DNA from: Actinomycetota bacterium
GTDB lineage: Bacteria; Actinomycetota; Acidimicrobiia; Acidimicrobiales; CADCSY01
DNA length: 34,193 nt
Direction of reading: 5' to 3'
Assembly (NCBI GenBank): GCA_019348555.1
Contig: JAHWJH010000012.1
Coordinates: 1 to 34,193, forward strand
Shown: positions 7,424-15,973 of the stretch, piece by piece
How the letters are laid out: the number at the start of each line of letters is the position of its first letter
Numbering within the stretch: position 1 is the stretch's first letter
Made by a program: the position numbers and the translations under genes
Notes under the pieces: model-generated
Databases searched by the model: none
What the model was told of the DNA's origin: nothing
Seen by the model: only the letters and a program-made list of their open reading frames with translations

Positions 7424-8422
7424 ATGGTCAACTTCCGCTACCACATCATCTCGCTGGTCGCCGTGTTCCTCGCCCTCGGCATCGGGGTCGTCATGGGCTC
7501 GGCGGTGATCGACCGTGCCCTGGTCGACAACCTCGAGGGCCAACAGGTCGCCATCGGCCGCCGGGTCGACGAGGTCGTGGCCGAGAACCAGGTGCTGCGC
7601 GACGACCTGGCCGAGCTCCAGGCCCTGTCCGAGCAGCTGGCCGACGAGGGCAGCCAACGCCTCCTCACCGACACCCTGGTCGACGTGCCCGTGCTGGTGC
7701 TGGCCGTGCGGGGGGTCGAGTCCCAGGGCCTCGACGACCTGGTCGCCCTTCTCGGTACGGCAGGAGCCGACTACGCCGGAACCGTCTGGTTCACCTCGCG
7801 CCTGGGCCTCTCCACCGATGAGGAGCGGCGGGATCTGGCCCGGGCACTCGGCCAGCGCGAGACCATGTCGACCGTGGCCGTGCGCGAGCTGGCCATCGAA
7901 CGGGTGGCGACGGCTCTCGCCGCCGGCGCCCCGTCGCAGAGCCCGGGCGATGGGACCGCCGAGGGAGCTGCGGCCGGGAGCTCGGGGGCCATGGCCGACA
8001 CCATCGCCGACCTCCGCCAGGCCGGCTTCCTCGACTTCGACCCCCCGCCCGGCGGCACGGACCCGACGTCGAGCCTTGTGGTGCCCGGCACGCGGGTGGT
8101 GATGGTGTCGGGGCCCACCGCCGTGGTGGGCGACCGGCTGTGGTCGCGGCCGCTGGTGGAGGCGCTGGTCGGGCCGGCGCCGGCGCCGGTACCCGTCCCG
8201 GTGCTGGCGGTGGAGGCCTTCGCCGCCGGCGATCCTGATCGGGCCGAGTTCACCGAACCGCTCCGCGCCGACGTCGCGCTGTCGTCGCGCCTGTCGACGG
8301 TCAACAACATCGACGACTTCGCTGGACGTCTGGCGGCCGTGTTGAGCATCCAGGACCTCGGTGACGGCAGTGTCGGCCACTACGGCCGGGGGGCGCAGCG
8401 CCTGATCCCCGCTCCGGCGTGA
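7424..8422 (+). CDS. steB: SteB-like membrane protein (Rv1698/MctB family, annotated 'copper transporter')
   Basis: A 332-residue protein with the family-defining N-terminus MVNFRYHIISLVAVFLALG, one transmembrane helix (about 8-28), a coiled coil (about 30-70, heptad-like Leu/Val/Glu) and an extracytoplasmic remainder. Partner of SteA; always adjacent in actinobacteria. Rv1698 was called an outer-membrane copper channel (MctB), but the single N-terminal helix, coiled coil and pairing with SteA fit a division or cell-separation factor better. A Gly/Ala/Ser-rich insert (about 165-190) is low complexity. The last 4 nt overlap murJ (GTGA), making it the first link of the glycan cassette. Confidence 0.82.
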   Translation: MVNFRYHIISLVAVFLALGIGVVMGSAVIDRALVDNLEGQQVAIGRRVDEVVAENQVLRDDLAELQALSEQLADEGSQRLLTDTLVDVPVLVLAVRGVESQGLDDLVALLGTAGADYAGTVWFTSRLGLSTDEERRDLARALGQRETMSTVAVRELAIERVATALAAGAPSQSPGDGTAEGAAAGSSGAMADTIADLRQAGFLDFDPPPGGTDPTSSLVVPGTRVVMVSGPTAVVGDRLWSRPLVEALVGPAPAPVPVPVLAVEAFAAGDPDRAEFTEPLRADVALSSRLSTVNNIDDFAGRLAAVLSIQDLGDGSVGHYGRGAQRLIPAPA

Positions 8423-10071
8423 CCGGCGTCCCGGTCGGGTCACCTCCTGACCGGAGCAGGGCCATCGGTACCGAAGGCGGCGTTGCCGGAGCCGGCAGCG
8501 GCGTGGTCAGGGCCACGGCAGCCCTGACCGCCTTGACGCTGATCTCGCGGATCACCGGGGTGGTGAGGGTGCTCGTGATCGCCGCCGTGCTCGGGACCAC
8601 GTTCCTCGGCAACACCTTCCAGAGCGCCAACGCCGTTCCCAACCTGATCTTCGAGCTGTTCGCCGCGGGAACCCTCCAGGCGGTGATGATCCCCTCGCTG
8701 GTGGAGCGCTTCGACCGGGGCGACCGCGTCGGCGCCGAGCACCTCGCCGGCGCCCTCCTCGGCCTGGCCCTGGTGGGCCTCGGCATCGTGGCCGTGGCCG
8801 GCATGGTCGCCGCCCCGTGGCTCATGCGCGCCCTGGTGGCGGGCGTGGAGTCGCCGGAGGTGCGCTCCGCCGAGGTACGGCTCGGCACCGTGCTGCTGTG
8901 GTTCTTCCTGCCCCAGGTGGTGCTCTACGCCGCCGGCGCCGTGGCCACCGCCGTCCTGCACGCCCGGGGCCGGTTCGTCGCCCCGGCGGTGGCACCCATC
9001 GCCAACAACGTGGTGGTGGTGGCCATGTGCGGCGTGTTCTGGCTCATGCTGGGCGGGCGGGCGCCCGGGCTCGACCTCTCGGCACCGCAGATCGCGGTCC
9101 TCGGCGTGGGGACGACCCTCGGTGTGGTGGCGTTGTCGGCCCTGCCGGTGGTGGCGGCCTTCCGGGCCGGCATCCCGTTGCGCCCCCGCCTGGCGATGCG
9201 GCATCCCGAGGTCCGTCGCGTGGTCCGCCTCGGGGGGTGGGCGGGGTGCTCGGTGGCGGCCACCCAGCTGCTGGCGGCGGCGGTGCTGGTGCTCGCCAAC
9301 GCCGTCGAGGGCGGTGTCGTCGCCTACCAGGTGGCCTTCACCGTGTTCCTCCTTCCGTACGCCCTGGTCGCGCTTCCCGTGCTCACCGCCCTGTTCCCCC
9401 AGCTGGCCCGCCAGGCGGGGACCGGCGACCAGGCCGGCTACGCCCGGGGCGTGGGAGCGGGCCTCCAGGTCATCGCCTTCGGGGCCCTGCCGGCGGCGGC
9501 GGCGCTGGCTGCCCTGGCGGCGCCCCTGGCCCAACTGCTGCTGTTCGGGAACAGCCGGGGCGACACCGCCGTGGTGGCGGCCACCCTCGTCGCCTTCGCG
9601 CCTGGCCTGGTGGGCTACGGGGCGTTCATGTTCCTCACCCGGGCGCTCTACGCCCAGGGCGACAGCCGGACCGCCGCTGTGGTCCACCTCGGTGCCGTGG
9701 GGGCCGGGGTCGTGGCCATGGTGGTCCTCGCCGGCGCCCTGCGGGGCTCGGAGAGGGTGCCGGCGCTGGCCGGGGCGCACTCAGCCGCCTATCTCCTGGC
9801 GGCGGTGGCGCTCGGTGTCGTGGTGTGGCGGCGACTTCCCGGCGGGGCCCGTCCCCGGCTCGCCCGTCCGCTGGTCGGTGGGACCGTCGCCGCTGCGCTC
9901 GGCGGCGTGTCGATGTGGGCCGCCCAGGAGCGGGTTCCCGTCGCCGGTACGGGTTCGGCGATGACGGCGGTCGCGTTGGCCGGGGTGCTGGGCCTCGGCG
10001 TCTACCTCGGTGCCCAGGCGCTCGCCGGCACCCGCCCCGCAGGCGTGGTGCGGCTGCTGCGCGAGCGATGA
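8419..10071 (+). CDS. murJ: MurJ/MviN-family lipid-linked oligosaccharide flippase
   Basis: A 550-residue polytopic protein of the MOP superfamily. The N-terminal helices carry the MurJ pattern LTLISRITGVVRVLVIA then ANAVPNLIFELFAAGTLQ, with about 14 hydrophobic segments in total. MurJ flips lipid II across the membrane. Here it is embedded in a glycan cassette with its own GT4, GT-C and MraY-like genes, so it may move another polyprenyl-linked sugar. Most actinobacteria carry a housekeeping murJ elsewhere, so this may be a paralogue. No extra pseudokinase domain is present, unlike mycobacterial MviN. The GTG start overlaps the steB stop by 4 nt. The first 30 residues are Gly/Ser/Pro-rich and precede the first helix. 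Confidence 0.85.
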   Translation: MTGVPVGSPPDRSRAIGTEGGVAGAGSGVVRATAALTALTLISRITGVVRVLVIAAVLGTTFLGNTFQSANAVPNLIFELFAAGTLQAVMIPSLVERFDRGDRVGAEHLAGALLGLALVGLGIVAVAGMVAAPWLMRALVAGVESPEVRSAEVRLGTVLLWFFLPQVVLYAAGAVATAVLHARGRFVAPAVAPIANNVVVVAMCGVFWLMLGGRAPGLDLSAPQIAVLGVGTTLGVVALSALPVVAAFRAGIPLRPRLAMRHPEVRRVVRLGGWAGCSVAATQLLAAAVLVLANAVEGGVVAYQVAFTVFLLPYALVALPVLTALFPQLARQAGTGDQAGYARGVGAGLQVIAFGALPAAAALAALAAPLAQLLLFGNSRGDTAVVAATLVAFAPGLVGYGAFMFLTRALYAQGDSRTAAVVHLGAVGAGVVAMVVLAGALRGSERVPALAGAHSAAYLLAAVALGVVVWRRLPGGARPRLARPLVGGTVAAALGGVSMWAAQERVPVAGTGSAMTAVALAGVLGLGVYLGAQALAGTRPAGVVRLLRER

Positions 10072-11180
10072 CGGCGCTGCGACGGGTCCCCGTGCTGCAG
10101 CTGCTGGGGCCCTCGACCGGAGGAGTCCGCCGCCACGTCGTCCACCTGAGCGGATGTCTGCAGGAACGGGGATGGCCGGTGGTCGTGGCCGGCCCCGACG
10201 GGGTGCTCGACGGCTTGCGGGCGCTCGACAGGGTGGTCGAGGTGCCCCCGGCGCTGGCCGGCCGGGGCCTGGCGGGGTCGCTGCGCCGCGCCCGGAGCCA
10301 GCTGCAGGCCGCGGTCGCCGGCGCCGGCCTGGTCCACGCCCACGGGCTCAAGGCCGGCTGGTTGGCGGCGTCGGTCCGGCCGCCGGCCCCGGTGGTGCTC
10401 ACGCTGCACAACGTCGTTCTCCCCGGTTCGGGCCGCGGGGTCGACGGAGCCCTACGGGCGTTCGAGTCGGCCCTGCCGGCGCGATCGGCGGTGACCATGG
10501 TGGTGTCGGCCGAGATGGCCCGACGCTTCACCGGCACCTCCGGTGCCCACCGTGTCCGGGTGGTCGCCCCGGTGAGCCCGCCGCCGGCGCCGACCGGGAC
10601 CGTCGCCGAGACCCGGGCTCGGCTGGGTGTGGGTCCCGACGAACCGCTGGTGGTGTGCGTGGGCCGGCTGCACCCCCAGAAGGGCCTCGATGTGTTGCTC
10701 GGCGCCACGGCAGCGTTGCGGCGGCGACGGGTGGAGGTCCGGGTGGCCTTCGTCGGGCAGGGACCGCTCGAGGGCCGGCTGCGCCGCCAGGCGGCGATGC
10801 TCGGCGTGGACGGCATGGTGACGTTCGCCGGTCCCAGCGCCAACGCCGCCGACGAGCTGGCGGCCGCCGACGTGGTGGTCGTGCCCTCCCGCTGGGAGGG
10901 CTGGCCGCTGGTGGTCTCCGAGGCCCTGCACCTCGGCCGCCCGGTGGTGGCCAGCGCCGTGGGTGGCGTGCCCGACATGCTCGACGGTGCCCCGGGCTGG
11001 TTGGTGGAGCCGGGGAACGCCCAGCGCCTGGCCGACGCCCTCGAGCGGGTCCTCGACGACCTGGCGGCGGCGCGCCACACGGCCGGCGCCGTCCACGCCG
11101 CGCTGGTCGGCCGCTACCCGCCTGCGGCGCTCGTCGACCAGGTGGAGGCCGCCTACGGCCACGCCCTGGGACGGCCGTGA
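10068..11180 (+). CDS. GT4-family glycosyltransferase (GT-B fold, retaining)
   Basis: 370 residues. The N-terminal acceptor domain begins VPVLQLLGPSTGGVRRHV (7-24), the usual GGv..h nucleation loop. The C-terminal donor domain has GRLHPQKG (199-206), GQGPLEG (230-236) and the EX7E motif EGWPLVVSE (E277, E285). These place it in family GT4, which transfers a sugar from a nucleotide-sugar to a lipid or saccharide acceptor on the cytoplasmic face. The exact sugar cannot be read from the sequence. It overlaps murJ by ATGA and the next gene by GTGA. Probable role: extending the product of the MraY-like enzyme before flipping. Confidence 0.88.
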   Translation: MTALRRVPVLQLLGPSTGGVRRHVVHLSGCLQERGWPVVVAGPDGVLDGLRALDRVVEVPPALAGRGLAGSLRRARSQLQAAVAGAGLVHAHGLKAGWLAASVRPPAPVVLTLHNVVLPGSGRGVDGALRAFESALPARSAVTMVVSAEMARRFTGTSGAHRVRVVAPVSPPPAPTGTVAETRARLGVGPDEPLVVCVGRLHPQKGLDVLLGATAALRRRRVEVRVAFVGQGPLEGRLRRQAAMLGVDGMVTFAGPSANAADELAAADVVVVPSRWEGWPLVVSEALHLGRPVVASAVGGVPDMLDGAPGWLVEPGNAQRLADALERVLDDLAAARHTAGAVHAALVGRYPPAALVDQVEAAYGHALGRP

Positions 11181-13438
11181 AGCCCCGGGGTCGGCGCTGC
11201 TCGCCCCGGTGGTGGAGCCTGGTGGCGGCGGCGGGGCTGGCCGGCCTGGCCGTGTTCCCGCTGGCGTCGCCGCCGACGGTGGCTGCTCCTGCCGGTGCTC
11301 CCCGACTCGCCGAGAAGGTGCTGGTGCTCAGCCTGCCGTCGTTGGACTGGCCCACGGTCGTGGCCGAGCAGCCGGCGGCCCTCCTGGCCCTGCTGGAGCG
11401 CAGCGCCCTGGCCGCGCTGAGCGTGCGGACCTTCGGCCCCACCACGTCAGCGGGCGAGGCCTATGCCACCGTGGGCGCCGGCAGCCGGGCCACCGCCGAC
11501 GGGGCCACCGAGCCGGCGGTGATGGTCGGGCCTGACGCCGGCAGCCCGGGCGGCCTCGACCGCCTGTCCGCCTCGTGCGGGTGTTCGCTCGCCGGGTGGC
11601 GCATCCTCCAGCCAGGAGCCGCGGCGATCCAGGCGGCCAACGAAGAGTTGCTCTACGGGGCCAGGTCCGGCGCCCTCGGTGACGCGCTGGTCGGCTCGGG
11701 ACGGCGCACGGCAGTGGTCGGCAACGCCGACACCGCCTCCTCGCCGGGGGAAGTGCAGCGTCACCGCGAGGCGGTGCTCGCCCTCATGGACGGTCACGGC
11801 CGGGTGGCCTACGGTTCGATCGGGCCGGAGGTGTCGACGGTGGACCCGTCGGCGCCGGGGGGACTGCGCAGCGACATCGACGCCACTGTCGCCGCGTTCC
11901 GTCGAGCCTGGTCCGACGCCGACGTGGTGCTCCTGCACGCCGGCGACCTGGCTCGCACCGACGTCGCCGATCCGGCGCGGCGCTCGGCGCTGGCGGCGGC
12001 CGACCGGCTCGTGGGGCTGGCGCTGTCCGACGTCGACCTCGACCGCCATCTGGTCGTGGTGGTGGCGCCGACGTCGGGGCGACCGGGAGGCGACGGCCTC
12101 ACGGTGACGGCGGTCGCCGGCCCCGGCGTGGCTCCGGGCCTGGCCACGAGCGCCAGCACCCGTCGTCGCGGGTACGTGACCCTTCCCGACGTGGCCCCGA
12201 CGGTGCTGGCGGCGATGGGCTCGGTCGTGCCGGGCCACATGACCGGTGCGCCGATTCAGGCCGGCGCCGCTCTCGAGCCCTCCTCGCTCGCCGGGCGCAG
12301 CGCGGCCCTGGCCCGCATCGACACGCTGACCACCTTCCGCGACCGCGCCGTCGGGCCGGTGAGCGTGGCGTTCGTGGTGGTGCAGGTGCTGGCCTACGTC
12401 CTGGCCATGGGAGCCGCCGTGCGCTGGCCGGCCCTGCGGCCCGGTGCCGCCTTCCTGGCCCTGGTGACGCTGGCCGTGCCGCCGCTGGCGTTCCTGTCGG
12501 GGCTGGTGCCGTACGCGTCGCTCGGCATCGTCGGCTACCCCGTCGTGCTGTTCCTCGCCGCGGCGGCGTTGGCGGCCGGCGCCCTGGCCCTCGCCTCGGT
12601 CACCCGCCACGCCACCGGCCGGGCCAGCGCGCTGGTGGCCCCGCTCGTGCTGGTGGGCCTGAGCGTGGTCGTGCTCGTCGTCGACGTCCTCACCGGGGCG
12701 CGCCTGCAGCTCAACACCGTCTTCGGCTACTCGCCCACGGTCGCCGGCCGCTTCACCGGCTACGGCAACCTCGCCTTCGCCGTGCTGTCGGCCGGCGCCG
12801 TCGTGATCGTGACCGGCGGGTGGGCGGTGGCCTCACTCCTGCGGGGTCGTCCCGGTCGCTTCGGGCTGGTGGCCGCTGTGGCGGTCCTCGCCGCCGTGGT
12901 GATCGCCGACGGCCATCCGTCGCTCGGGGCCGACGTGGGCGGCGTGCTCGCCCTGGTGCCGGCGGCCATCGTGGTGGTGGGGCTGCTGGCCGGTCGACGG
13001 CTGTCGATCCGGCTCGGCGCCGCCATCGCCGCCGCCACCGTGGTCGTGCTCGGCGCGTTCGTCGCCGTCGACCTCGCCCGCCCGGCCGACGCCCGGACCC
13101 ACCTCGGTCGCACCGCCGCCTCGTTCTTCGGCGACGCCTCGGCGATGACGGCCATCGTCGAGCGCAAGGCCAGGGCCAACGTGGCCATCTTGACCTCGTC
13201 GCCCTGGGTGTTGGCCATCCCCGCCGTCCTGCTGGGATGCGCGGTGCTGGTCTGGCGACGACCCCCGGCGCTGCGCCGGATGGAGGCGCAGGTTCCCGGC
13301 CTGCGGGCGTGCCTGGTCGGGGCACTGGTGCTGGGGGTGGCCGGAGGTGCCTTCAACGACTCGGGAGCGGCGGTGCCGGCGATGATGATGGCTGTGGTGC
13401 TGCCCTACGTGACGGTGCTGGCGACGGCCCGGCGATGA
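11177..13438 (+). CDS. large membrane protein with degenerate alkaline-phosphatase-like ectodomain
   Basis: 753 residues, function unknown. An N-terminal signal/anchor (about 12-35) is followed by an extracytoplasmic domain to about 390 that resembles the alkaline-phosphatase superfamily: VLVLSLPSLDW (48-58), TTSAGEAYATVGAGSRA (89-105), DVVLLHAGDL (249-258) and a closing YVTLPDVAPTVLAAMG (333-348). The usual clusters of metal-binding Asp/His are not evident, so it may be inactive or bind ligands without hydrolysis. About ten transmembrane helices follow (395-750) with conserved-looking polar motifs: RFTGYGN (525-531), HPSLGADVGG (580-589) and FNDSG (726-730). I recall similar combinations in uncharacterised membrane proteins of Clostridia and actinomycetes but cannot check. 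Both ends overlap neighbours by 4 nt. Confidence 0.7.
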   Translation: MKPRGRRCSPRWWSLVAAAGLAGLAVFPLASPPTVAAPAGAPRLAEKVLVLSLPSLDWPTVVAEQPAALLALLERSALAALSVRTFGPTTSAGEAYATVGAGSRATADGATEPAVMVGPDAGSPGGLDRLSASCGCSLAGWRILQPGAAAIQAANEELLYGARSGALGDALVGSGRRTAVVGNADTASSPGEVQRHREAVLALMDGHGRVAYGSIGPEVSTVDPSAPGGLRSDIDATVAAFRRAWSDADVVLLHAGDLARTDVADPARRSALAAADRLVGLALSDVDLDRHLVVVVAPTSGRPGGDGLTVTAVAGPGVAPGLATSASTRRRGYVTLPDVAPTVLAAMGSVVPGHMTGAPIQAGAALEPSSLAGRSAALARIDTLTTFRDRAVGPVSVAFVVVQVLAYVLAMGAAVRWPALRPGAAFLALVTLAVPPLAFLSGLVPYASLGIVGYPVVLFLAAAALAAGALALASVTRHATGRASALVAPLVLVGLSVVVLVVDVLTGARLQLNTVFGYSPTVAGRFTGYGNLAFAVLSAGAVVIVTGGWAVASLLRGRPGRFGLVAAVAVLAAVVIADGHPSLGADVGGVLALVPAAIVVVGLLAGRRLSIRLGAAIAAATVVVLGAFVAVDLARPADARTHLGRTAASFFGDASAMTAIVERKARANVAILTSSPWVLAIPAVLLGCAVLVWRRPPALRRMEAQVPGLRACLVGALVLGVAGGAFNDSGAAVPAMMMAVVLPYVTVLATARR

Positions 13439-15030
13439 GCCGCGTCGCCGCCGTGGCCGACCTCTCCACCACCGACGGCGTCGACGCCGAGGAGGCGGCC
13501 GCCGTTCCTGATGGCCGGCGCCTGGCCACGACCCTGGCCGGGCTGGCGGGGCTGGTGGTGGTGTCGGCCCTTCGGCGCCTGGAGGGACAGAAGTTCCCGC
13601 TGTGGTCCGACGAGGGCATCTCGCTCGGGATCGCCTCGCATCGCCTGGCCGACATCCCGACGGTGTTGCGCCTCGACGGTTCGCCGCCGTCGTACTACCT
13701 GCTGCTGCACGGCTGGACGAGGTGGTGGGGCGACTCCGCCACGGCCGTCCGTTCGCTGTCCCTGCTCCTCGCCCTCGCTGCCATCCCCGTCTCGTACTGG
13801 GCGGGGAAGAGCCTCTTCGGTCGCCGGGCGGGGTGGATGGCGGCGGTGCTGGCGGCCACCAGCCCCTACCTCACGCTCCACAGTCGTGAAGCGCGCATGT
13901 ACACCCTCGTCGTCGTGCTCTCCCTGGTTGCCGCCGCTGCCTTCACCCATGGCTTCGTCCTCCGGGAGCGCCGGTGGCTTCCCGCCTTCGTGGCGAGCAC
14001 CGCCTTGCTCGTCCACACCCACAACTGGGGGGTGTTCTTCGTGGTGGGGACGGCGACAGCGGCGGCGTGGTGTGCGGTCACCGCCGGCCCGCAGCGCCGC
14101 GCGCAGGTCGTCGACTCCGCCATCGCCTTCGTCGCCGTGGGGGCGCTGTGCCTGCCGTGGATGGCGGTCCTGGTCGACCAGGTGGCCCACACCGGGGCGC
14201 CCTGGTCGCGCCGTCCCGCCATCGGGGCCATGGTCGTGGCCCTCGGGTCGGTGCTCGGGGGGGTGGCCGTGGCGGCGGTGGTGCTGGCGGGCCTGGTGCC
14301 ACTCGCCCGAGCGGTCCGCCGCCAGCCGGCGCTGGGCGAGCACCGGGGCGCGGTCGCTCTGGCCGTGGTGGTGTTGGCCACCCTCGGAGCGGCGTGGTCC
14401 GCCTCCCAGGTGGAGCCGGCGTGGTCTCCCCGGTACACCGGCGTGGTCCTGGGCCCGCTGCTCCTTCTCGTCGCCCTGGCGCTGGCGCGCGCCGGGCGCG
14501 CCGGAGTCGTCGGCGTCGCCGTGGTGGCCGTGCTGAGCATGGTCCCGCTGGGGCGGGCCGTGCCCAAGAGCAACGTGGAGACGGTGGCGCAGCAGGTGGC
14601 GGGCGTGGTCCGCCCCGGCGACGTGGTGATGTCGACCCAGATGGAGCAGGTGCCGCTGCTGCGCCACGAGCTCGGGCCGAACCTGCGCTACGCCGACCCG
14701 ACCGGGCTGGTCGACGACCCCAGGGTCGCCGACTGGAGGGACGCCTTCGACCGGCTGAGCGCCGCAGACCCGGCCGCGGTGCTGGCGCCGCTGGTCGAGG
14801 GGCTGGCCGAGGGCGGCCACGTGATGGTGGTCTGCCCCCGCCCCTCGGCGACGCCCGACGACCTGGCGTGGTACCGCCTGATGGACTCGCACTGCGAGGC
14901 GGTGCACGACGCGCTGTCCCGAACACCGGGCCTGACCCGGGTGCTGGGGCCCTTCCCCGATCCGTCGTCGGCCGGCCCCGGCGTGTCGGTGGTGGCCTCG
15001 GTCTACGAGCGCAGCGTGGCGCCACGGTGA
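13435..15030 (+). CDS. GT-C fold glycosyltransferase (GT39/ArnT-like membrane enzyme)
   Basis: 531 residues. After a cytoplasmic N-terminus there is a helix ending in LWSDEG (56-61), where D59-E60 is the acidic pair typical of the first periplasmic loop of GT-C enzymes. SPPSYYLLLHGW (83-94) and HSREARMY (149-156) are further family marks of the PMT_2/ArnT group. About ten membrane helices follow, and then an extracytoplasmic C-terminal domain (about 385-531). Such enzymes use polyprenyl-phosphate sugars outside the membrane to glycosylate lipids, polymers or proteins. The acceptor is unknown. It overlaps both neighbours by 4 nt and is likely the extracytoplasmic transfer step of the cassette. 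Confidence 0.83.
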   Translation: MSRVAAVADLSTTDGVDAEEAAAVPDGRRLATTLAGLAGLVVVSALRRLEGQKFPLWSDEGISLGIASHRLADIPTVLRLDGSPPSYYLLLHGWTRWWGDSATAVRSLSLLLALAAIPVSYWAGKSLFGRRAGWMAAVLAATSPYLTLHSREARMYTLVVVLSLVAAAAFTHGFVLRERRWLPAFVASTALLVHTHNWGVFFVVGTATAAAWCAVTAGPQRRAQVVDSAIAFVAVGALCLPWMAVLVDQVAHTGAPWSRRPAIGAMVVALGSVLGGVAVAAVVLAGLVPLARAVRRQPALGEHRGAVALAVVVLATLGAAWSASQVEPAWSPRYTGVVLGPLLLLVALALARAGRAGVVGVAVVAVLSMVPLGRAVPKSNVETVAQQVAGVVRPGDVVMSTQMEQVPLLRHELGPNLRYADPTGLVDDPRVADWRDAFDRLSAADPAAVLAPLVEGLAEGGHVMVVCPRPSATPDDLAWYRLMDSHCEAVHDALSRTPGLTRVLGPFPDPSSAGPGVSVVASVYERSVAPR

Positions 15031-15866
15031 GGGTGCTGCTCGGCGCGCTCGTCGGGGCGGTGGTGGGCGCGGGGACCTCGCGGGCGCTGGCCGGCATCCT
15101 CGCCACTCCGGTCTTCGCCAGGTCGAACGCTCGCGGCGTGGTGCTGCCCACGGCGGCGGGCCTGGTGCCGGCGCTCGCGGCGCTGGCGGTGGCGGCTGCG
15201 GTGGCGGTGGCCGGGGCCGGGGGGCACCTCGACGGCGGCGTCTCGGAGGCCGACCGAGCGGCGCTGGTGGCGGTGCTGGGCTTCGCCTGGCTGGGGCTCA
15301 TCGACGACCTGGTGGGAAGTGGGGAGGACGGGCGGGGCTTCCCGGCCCACCTGCGGGCGCTGGCCCGGGGACGCGCCACCACCGGTGCCCTCAAGCTGGG
15401 AGGTGGAGCGGCGCTGGCGCTGGTGGTGTGCGCACCGATCTCCGGCGCCGGGGCCCTGCGCCTGGCCGCCGACGCCGCCCTGGTGGCCCTGGGCGCCAAC
15501 CTCGGCAACCAGTTCGACCGAGCACCCGGGCGCACCCTCAAGGTCAGCGGTCTGGCGTTCGCCGTGCTCGTGCTCGCCACCGGCGCCGCCCCGGAGCTGG
15601 CCGGTGGCGCCGTGGTCGTCGGCGCCGCGCTCGCCCTGCTGCCCGGTGACCTCGACGAGCGCTTCATGCTGGGTGACACCGGGGCGAACGCCCTCGGGGC
15701 GGTGCTCGGGGTCGCCGCCGTGGTCGCCCTCGGTCCCACCACCAGGCTCGTCGTCCTCGGCGTCGTGGCGGCGCTCAACCTCGCCGGCGAGGTGGTGTCG
15801 TTCAGCCGGCTGATCGACGCCGTGGGGCCGTTACGCGCCGCCGACCGGGCGGGCCGGCGGCCCTGA
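15027..15866 (+). CDS. MraY/WecA-like polyprenyl-phosphate phosphosugar transferase, divergent
   Basis: A 279-residue, nearly all-hydrophobic protein. It retains RSNARGVVLPTAAGLV (32-47), equivalent to the R.N.rG..vPt.GGl segment of MraY/WecA. It also has LIDDLVG with D93-D94, NQFDRAPGR (161-169, N161 and D164) and MLGDTGANALG (214-224). These are the Mg2+/nucleotide-binding signatures of enzymes that join a sugar-1-phosphate to undecaprenyl phosphate. The second Asp of the usual NxxDGxDG motif is replaced (AP), and no MraY histidine loop is seen; it is shorter than MraY (about 320-360). The GTG start overlaps the GT-C stop. It would start the lipid-linked glycan that the other cassette enzymes extend and flip. 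Confidence 0.75.
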   Translation: MRVLLGALVGAVVGAGTSRALAGILATPVFARSNARGVVLPTAAGLVPALAALAVAAAVAVAGAGGHLDGGVSEADRAALVAVLGFAWLGLIDDLVGSGEDGRGFPAHLRALARGRATTGALKLGGGAALALVVCAPISGAGALRLAADAALVALGANLGNQFDRAPGRTLKVSGLAFAVLVLATGAAPELAGGAVVVGAALALLPGDLDERFMLGDTGANALGAVLGVAAVVALGPTTRLVVLGVVAALNLAGEVVSFSRLIDAVGPLRAADRAGRRP

Positions 15867-15911
15867 ACCCGGGTGACCGGGCGAATGCCGCGCCCGCGCC
15901 GGTGTTGGCTC

Positions 15912-15917
15912 TAGGCT
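15912..15917 (+). promoter_or_regulatory. putative -10 box upstream of pyrG
   Basis: TAGGCT in the 107-nt gap between the MraY-like gene and pyrG. Expected start near 15924, giving a leader of about 50 nt, unlike the leaderless pattern elsewhere. A 15-codon frame (GTG at 15930 to TGA at 15975-15977) overlaps the pyrG GTG by GTGA and might couple translation. No convincing terminator is seen in the gap. Confidence 0.35.
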
Positions 15918-15973
15918 GATCTCCCGAGCGTGGTGCGGCCGACTCGGGGAGCGAACGTGGTTGGAATGATCGG

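Noticed and set aside
7424-8422. Annotating this gene as an outer-membrane copper channel (MctB).
   Set aside because: One N-terminal helix, a coiled coil and the SteA partner fit a cell-separation factor; nothing in the sequence shows a channel or copper ligands.
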